Positions 58,650-64,000 of a DNA stretch of 64,000 nt are shown in pieces. Where the stretch lies: positions 4,611,401 to 4,675,400 of the forward strand of contig NC_079364.1 in NCBI RefSeq assembly GCF_021018895.1, in the 5' to 3' direction. This stretch comes from Seriola aureovittata. Its lineage: Eukaryota > Chordata > Actinopteri > Carangiformes > Carangidae. Under the pieces are notes generated by a model, which saw nothing but the letters and a program-made list of their open reading frames with translations, was not told the origin of the DNA and made no database searches. How positions within the stretch are numbered: position 1 is the first letter of the stretch; the number at the start of each line of letters is the position of its first letter. The position numbers were made by a program, and so were the translations under genes.

Positions 58650-59550
58650 TCAAAACACCACTCCTCTGTGGACGGAGGTCATCTGCTGCCTCTGATCTGC
58701 TCACACTGGCCCTGCAGCAGAATCACAGCAAAACACTGAGCCACAGATCTGCTCAGCACTGCATGAGTCTGCGACGGTGCACATGAGGAAGTATGTGCTG
58801 GGTGTGCACTTGCGCTCAGTGGTAAACACCTCCAGCTTTGTATGTGTGTTCTGTTATTATGGCTTGTCTCCATTAACAGCAGCAGCAGCAGCAGCTTTCT
58901 GTTTACATGTGGAGAGGGAGTCTGTGGAGAGGAATGTGTGCTGAGGCTTTATCTGCACTGTGTCTGACACCACGTCCACACTTGGTCGGCTACATCTGAA
59001 AACACTTTTCCTCTTCATTAGGGCCTTTTATTCACACTCATTTGTCCCCTTTCACACAGAGAAACTATGTGAGGTTTTTTTTTTTGTTGTTTTGTCTTTT
59101 TTGTTTTTTCAAAAAGCTTTGAAAATGCCGTTGCGTCTGACCCTCTCCATTAACCTTCCTAATGCACAAGGTGAAATTGCAATCTTAAGTAATGGAAACA
59201 GGTGAATTTTGAAAAAAACTTCCAAATGTCTAAAAAGAAAAACTACGCTCGCATAAGGTGGTTTATCAGAGCAATATTTCACAAAATCAAAATTATAAAA
59301 ATGAAATTAAAAGGTGTGGTGCCTGGAGTATCATGCCCCAGGGAGCCAGTTCCAACCGACACGCAGACTGGAAATGTCAAAAACTGCAGCTCCTTGAACG
59401 GCCACCTGAGTCCGGCTGCAACAGTGAGTCAATCCTAACAGACTTTCGTGTTAAAATGTCCAACTTTACAGCAGAAACAAACATGTTCACATCCTGGTAC
59501 AAATAAACGGTTGTAATCTATAGCTAATTTCTTCCTTCATGACAACAGGA
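58650..59550. other. Unique non-coding DNA with short (CAG)n and T-rich patches
   Basis: Five CAG units lie near 58879-58893, and T/TTG-rich text near 59070-59110. No exon recognised. Confidence 0.45.
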
Positions 59551-59555
59551 GTTCG

Positions 59556-59690
59556 GCGTAGCCAGGCACCTCCAAGATGGCGACGGCAGAGCGGCTCACT
59601 CTGAGCTTCAAAACCGCTCTTCAGAAACCTATGGGTGATGTCACTGAGAAGACGGCCATCTTTGTTTACAGTTCATGGATCTGATTAGCG
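59556..59690. mobile_element. Dispersed fish repeat fragment (AAGATGGCGACGGC type)
   Basis: CTCCAAGATGGCGACGGCAG, GCTTCAAAACCGCTCTTCAG and AACCTATGGGTGATGTCACT, then GGCCATCTTTGTTTACAGTT. I recognise these phrases as recurring together in fish repeats. Ends not defined. Confidence 0.45.
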
Positions 59691-59694
59691 TCTC

Positions 59695-60775
59695 AGTGCA
59701 GAAGCAACTGGTTAACAGGTAGCATCTTCAGGACACGATCCAATTACCGTTTTATACTTTTATGCAGTCGTCTGATAACAGTCACATAAAAACATGTAAA
59801 CGATGAGTTCTGCTGCATTAAAACAAATCATAGGTGAGCAGGACTCAGCAAAGTAACTGTGCTGTGTCTTCCCCTCCTTACCAGAGAACAGCTTATTTAT
59901 AATTTAGCTTGTAAATAAACTAATTAAACGAGAAGCGGAGAAGAAGAGGAGATCTAGCCATTTGAACTTTTCAATTTCTTGTGTGGACACAGAATAGTAT
60001 GGATGTGTCTGAGGGCGTGTGCTTTCATATCAAACATGCAAACTGCTGCTCTTTAAGGCTGTCAATGTTCTCCCCCATCCCCATCTTATCATCTGTTCAT
60101 CCTCACCCCCTCGCTGCCCCTTTCTAAACCATCGGAGCCCAATAATGGCCCCCCACCAGGGACAGTTTATTCTGCTCCTGATACAGGTTCATACAGAGCA
60201 GATCCTCCCTGTGTTCATCTCCCAAACACTTCCATTGAAATCCTCCTCCACCCCTCCGGCCCGACGGGTGCTGTCCCTCTGGGGGATGCTCACCTGTCAT
60301 CATTAATGAGGGCTCCCTCACTCAGGAAGGGAGGAGGAGTGGGACACAGGGGGGGGGGTAAAGGAGGGGAGGTAGTTGTGGGATGCAAAGCCCTGACAGC
60401 CCTTTCTCCGTGATGGATGACGGATGGGAGATTAAGAAAGCCAGAAGCAGAGTGATTTCTGCTGGGAACAGCTCATCGTTGGGCTCTTGCAAACGACTGG
60501 AGAGTCTTTGATAGCGCATAGCGACGCTCTCAACTATAAAATCCTTCCCTCATCGTGTGACCTTCTCTGAGGCACGTGTGAAATACTTCAGTACATACAG
60601 AAGAACGCAGCCTCGCTATCGCTGCTGGTTTCAATGACAACAACAATGATACTGTGAAGTCAGTACAAGGACAGGCACATTCTTAAAGACTCAGATGTCG
60701 CTTCTCTCTTTTATGGCTCAAATTAAATTCACCTGAGGTTTGGATTTAAAGATTTTACATTGGGCTCCAGGAACT
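59695..60775. other. Unique non-coding DNA with a 10-G run (60349-60358)
   Basis: No gene recognised. The frame 60019-60306 lacks a domain. Confidence 0.45.
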
Positions 60776-60778
60776 TGT

Positions 60779-60877
60779 GATGTTTTGGTTTTTTTTTCAC
60801 TATTTTCCGACATTTTAGAAACTGTCTTCATAAAGAAACAGATTAATCAATAATGAAAATAATCTCTCCAGCACTAA
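60779..60877 (-). mobile_element. Fragment of the hAT-like MITE family (reverse orientation)
   Basis: CACTATTTTCCGACATTTTAG, then AAACAGATTAATCAATAATGA and AAAATAATCTCTCCAGCACT match the reverse strand of the family head (CATTTTCTGACATTTTATAG ... GATTAATCGATAATGAAAATAATCG...TGCAGC). Confidence 0.45.
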
Positions 60878-60879
60878 AA

Positions 60880-62170
60880 GACATGGCCAATGACGTCACA
60901 TCCACCTTTGTTAAAGGGCGTTATGTGCAACGTGTTGAGAGTTGTAAATTTGAGCTTTGACGTGAGGTAAAGTGTCAAAAGTGAAACATTTAAAAGCCGC
61001 TGCATTATTTCTCAAACACTTTATCTTAGCTTTGTAAATTTAATTTAATTTCAGTGTTGTTTTATTGTGGTTTACTGTTTCTTGCTGTTTAAATAGCAAA
61101 TTGATTGATTGTGTGCACATCTTCTAGAAAGGTTTTTTACATCCTTTCCAGTAAACCAGATACAATAGAGCTGATACAATAGAGATGTATTGTAATAATA
61201 ACTAGAATGGCATTCAGTAGAGTGCATACCTCCGCCAAGGCCAAACAATACTGGCACATTCGTACTCTACACTACCTTCTAGCTGACGTGAGACAACAAA
61301 GATCTGAGCTGAACTAAAAAAATAAAATAAAATGGAGATACAGTAGAGAAAATGAAAAGAAAAGAGTGGAGGTAAAGACGGCAGAGACTGGTGTTTACTA
61401 CAAAGATTAGCTGCGCCTGGCCTGTCACCTCCTTTCTCTTCGTTTTGCTTGTTAACTCTGTGAAAGAAAATATCCCAGTATGTCTGCAGGCATTTGCTGC
61501 TGGTAAGCCGCTTCCAATTTAAAGTAACTCTAGTGGATTGCAATTATTCCCCCCGTGCATGTTCTTCTTTTTTTAGTATTTGTAGTGAGGGCAGGAGTGT
61601 TTAGCGTCTCCACAGCTCCACCATGTACCAGAGCTGAAACTGAACGAATGAATAACAAGGTACTGCAGTCAGCGCCAGTCTCAAATTATCACAGACACGC
61701 AGCGCCATAGTCTAAGGTGCACCACCTGCTCCAAGACCCCCCCACCGCCAGCCACCCACCTCGCAGACACACACACCCAGAGACTGCTCAAGGGCATGAA
61801 ACAAGAACAAAAATACAGGGGACACAGTTTGACATCGAGACGGGTCACACAGAGCGAAGCCCCGAGGAGAGCTTTAACAGCACATCACGACCAAAAGACA
61901 GACGCACACACGAACACACTGACAACAGCCCACGCCTGGATCTCTCCACTGAGTGCACTGAGCACAGCTGGAGATGAAATGTGTCTACACGTCAGTGATG
62001 AAAACCAACAATTAACGTGACAAGAGAGTAGGCTGTCAAACAGAGGGTGAAGAGAGACGGAGACGACAGACAGACACAGAGAGAGAAACGAACGTCTCCG
62101 CGCATCACACGAGCCAGACAGACACATCAGGGGGGGTTCACTGTGAGGAAATCACTTGGCTGGCCTGATA
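60880..62170. other. Unique non-coding DNA
   Basis: No gene or repeat recognised. One TGACGTCA is present at about 60892 without promoter context. Confidence 0.5.
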
Positions 62171-62173
62171 CGC

Positions 62174-62221
62174 GATGATACACACGATGATACACACGAT
62201 GATACACACGATGATACACAC
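62174..62221. repeat. 12-bp minisatellite, four perfect copies
   Basis: GATGATACACAC is repeated four times without mismatch (62174, 62186, 62198, 62210), then decays into CAACACTCAC. Confidence 0.95.
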
Positions 62222-62224
62222 CAA

Positions 62225-64000
62225 CACTCACAGATTTAACAGGATAAGTCTTCTCATGCTGCTAAATCAGGATATCGTCTGAGTTGTTCAAAGGTACTAA
62301 AGGTTCAAACGACGTCTGAACTTTTCCTTAGTAATTTCCAACATCCGTTCTTTGACAACTGGTATTAAATTGTGGCCACAGGTTGTGTAAACTCTGTATG
62401 GTTGTCGGCATAAAATGGCACCAGGAACTCCTTCAGTCGGGGGGGGGGGTCTGATTAAATGACGTCCTGACTAGAGGTTAATGTGACCACAACAAAGAAA
62501 ATAGTCATTGATCTTAGATTATAGTCGTATAGAGAAGAGGTCTCACTCAGACATGTGTCTGCAGCCCTCCACAGGAAAACAATAGAGTTAGCAGAGAGAA
62601 GAGCTGTAGTGCAGAGAGAGCGACTGATCAAACATCTGGATGTACGTCATCATCACATCACATATATGTGAGTGTGTATATGTGTATGTACAGTTGTGAT
62701 ATAGCAATACGTTTCCATGAAACTATAAATATTAATCTTAGTGATGAGTGGTGGGGAGTGGTGATAATGGGGTTGGTTGTTTATTTGTTTGTTTATGTTG
62801 GTGATTATGTGATTGTTCTCGAGGTTCTTATTATCATTATCATTAATTAGTAATTCTGCTCAGTTCTGTAATCTGTCTTCATTGCCAGCTCGTGGATGGA
62901 GCTGGCAGGGCTCCACATTTGTTAGCAAACTTCGGGTACTATACTTTGCATACGTTTCATCCCTCAGGTTAAATCTAATTTTGTGTTTTGTTTTGTATTT
63001 CCTTATTTATACGATAAATAATTGATCACAAAAAAAATTATTTTTAAAAATCATCCGTATTCGACCAGTCATCCCAACAGACGGAAAGATGTTATTCATC
63101 ACTGTTTAAAGCTGAATGGCGCCCAGGTCGCCTGGCATTCACACAATACGTCTGACATTTCATCATCTCTCTGTGTTATCCTCACACTTTATCAAAACAG
63201 TGCTGAAACCCCATGAGAGGGTGAGAGGGCGAGAGGGGCGATCGTCTGCACGACTCTCTAAACACAGCCTCAATTATTCTCCAACGCCCCTCCGTCTTTG
63301 CTCTTAAAGGTCAGGTCAGCAGAATAAGGTGATCCGTCTCCATTTTAATGGCTCTCTTTGTCTCTTTGTCTCCTTTCCTGGACCACAGACCAATACTGCA
63401 ACATGCTGATTTCTCATAATGAGAAAAATCTGTTGGATATTTCATTATTTTAGCAGGACTAAACCTAATAATTCCTCTTATTCAAATCCCTTATATTCTT
63501 GTGTGTGTGGCAGGAAATACAGGTCTGTAAATCAAGCATTAAGTCGGGTTTGGCTTAATGAGCTCTAAGCTGCAACAGGAATCAAGCAGCAGAGAATAAA
63601 TAAGGCTCCACTGCCTTATTCAGACATTTTTGTTATCTTAAATTCACAGATTTAACTGAGCATGCACCTGCAGAACCTCACTGGCTGAGCAGATGGAGGA
63701 GTCCGAGGAGAAAATTAAAAAAAAGGAGACACATGATTCAATTCTGGCCCTACAAAAAACAAGGCATTGATAGCGGAATCACAGTGGAATCACCTGCCCT
63801 CCGTCGAACACATAGAGAGATCATATAATAAATATATAATGGAGCAGCAGTCAGTGCAGCCAGGCAGACAGGCTGGCAGGCTGGCAGAACGTGAGTGAGG
63901 GCTGAGGTTTTTTTTACGATGCTTGTTTTATTATTCATAAAGAGGATGAGGTTTCCAGGATGCCGTTGTTGTTGGCTGGAGTCCTGAAACAGCTCCATTC
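62225..64000. other. Unique non-coding DNA to the window end
   Basis: No exon, RNA gene or transposon recognised. It has an 11-G run at 62439-62449 and GT/TTG-rich text near 62730-62830. Frames are short and featureless. Confidence 0.45.

Overview
This window looks like non-coding DNA from a ray-finned (probably percomorph) fish. The evidence is its base composition (AT-leaning, CpG-poor), the very dense long (CA)n/(GT)n microsatellites, a LINE tail ending in an AATAAAG + (CTAT)n motif, hAT-type MITEs with 8-bp target duplications, and several dispersed repeats I recognise as common in fish genomes. There is no bacterial, organellar or viral gene organisation. No rRNA, tRNA or CRISPR was seen. 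No complete protein-coding gene could be identified. The long open frames are mostly translated CA/GT repeats (poly-TH, poly-HT, poly-CV), and the others lack recognisable domains. The simplest reading is a large intron or an intergenic region.

Layout. 1-1.4 kb: CA/GT tracts and a microsatellite-linked repeat. 1.4-7.6 kb: mostly unique, with a minus-strand juxtaposed acceptor/donor near 5.5 kb that resembles a recursive splice site. 7.6-13.1 kb: a foldback element, CA/CTCC/AT tracts, and two fragments of a tRNA-headed fish repeat in opposite orientations. 13-22 kb: mostly unique, with an AT/CA tract and a decayed MITE. 22-30.3 kb: repeat-rich (an old repeat, a 252-bp hAT-like MITE, a 407-bp inverted-repeat element, long CA and GA tracts) with two CTCF-like motifs. 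30-38 kb: largely unique, plus a 125-bp uninterrupted CA tract and a 472-bp inverted-repeat transposon. 38.2-39 kb: the most gene-like spot, with paired CREs, a CpG-enriched block, a strongly G/T-skewed intron-like stretch and a plus-strand candidate exon with a very good acceptor. 41.8-46.4 kb: two decayed LINE ORF2 fragments, a LINE tail, a TATA/ATG/donor candidate first exon and a 24-nt minus-strand candidate microexon. 46-64 kb: unique DNA with scattered MITE copies, a textbook 167-bp hAT MITE with a perfect 8-bp duplication, a 72-bp perfectly repeated block (two copies 2.2 kb apart) and a 12-bp minisatellite.

No functional pathway can be assigned. The items most worth checking are the gene-like locus at 38.3-38.9 kb, the recursive-splice-like site at 5.5 kb, the microexon candidate at 45.8 kb, and the duplicated 72-bp block at 55.7/57.9 kb. 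All repeat family names rest on recalled sequence similarity and visible structure; no database was searched.
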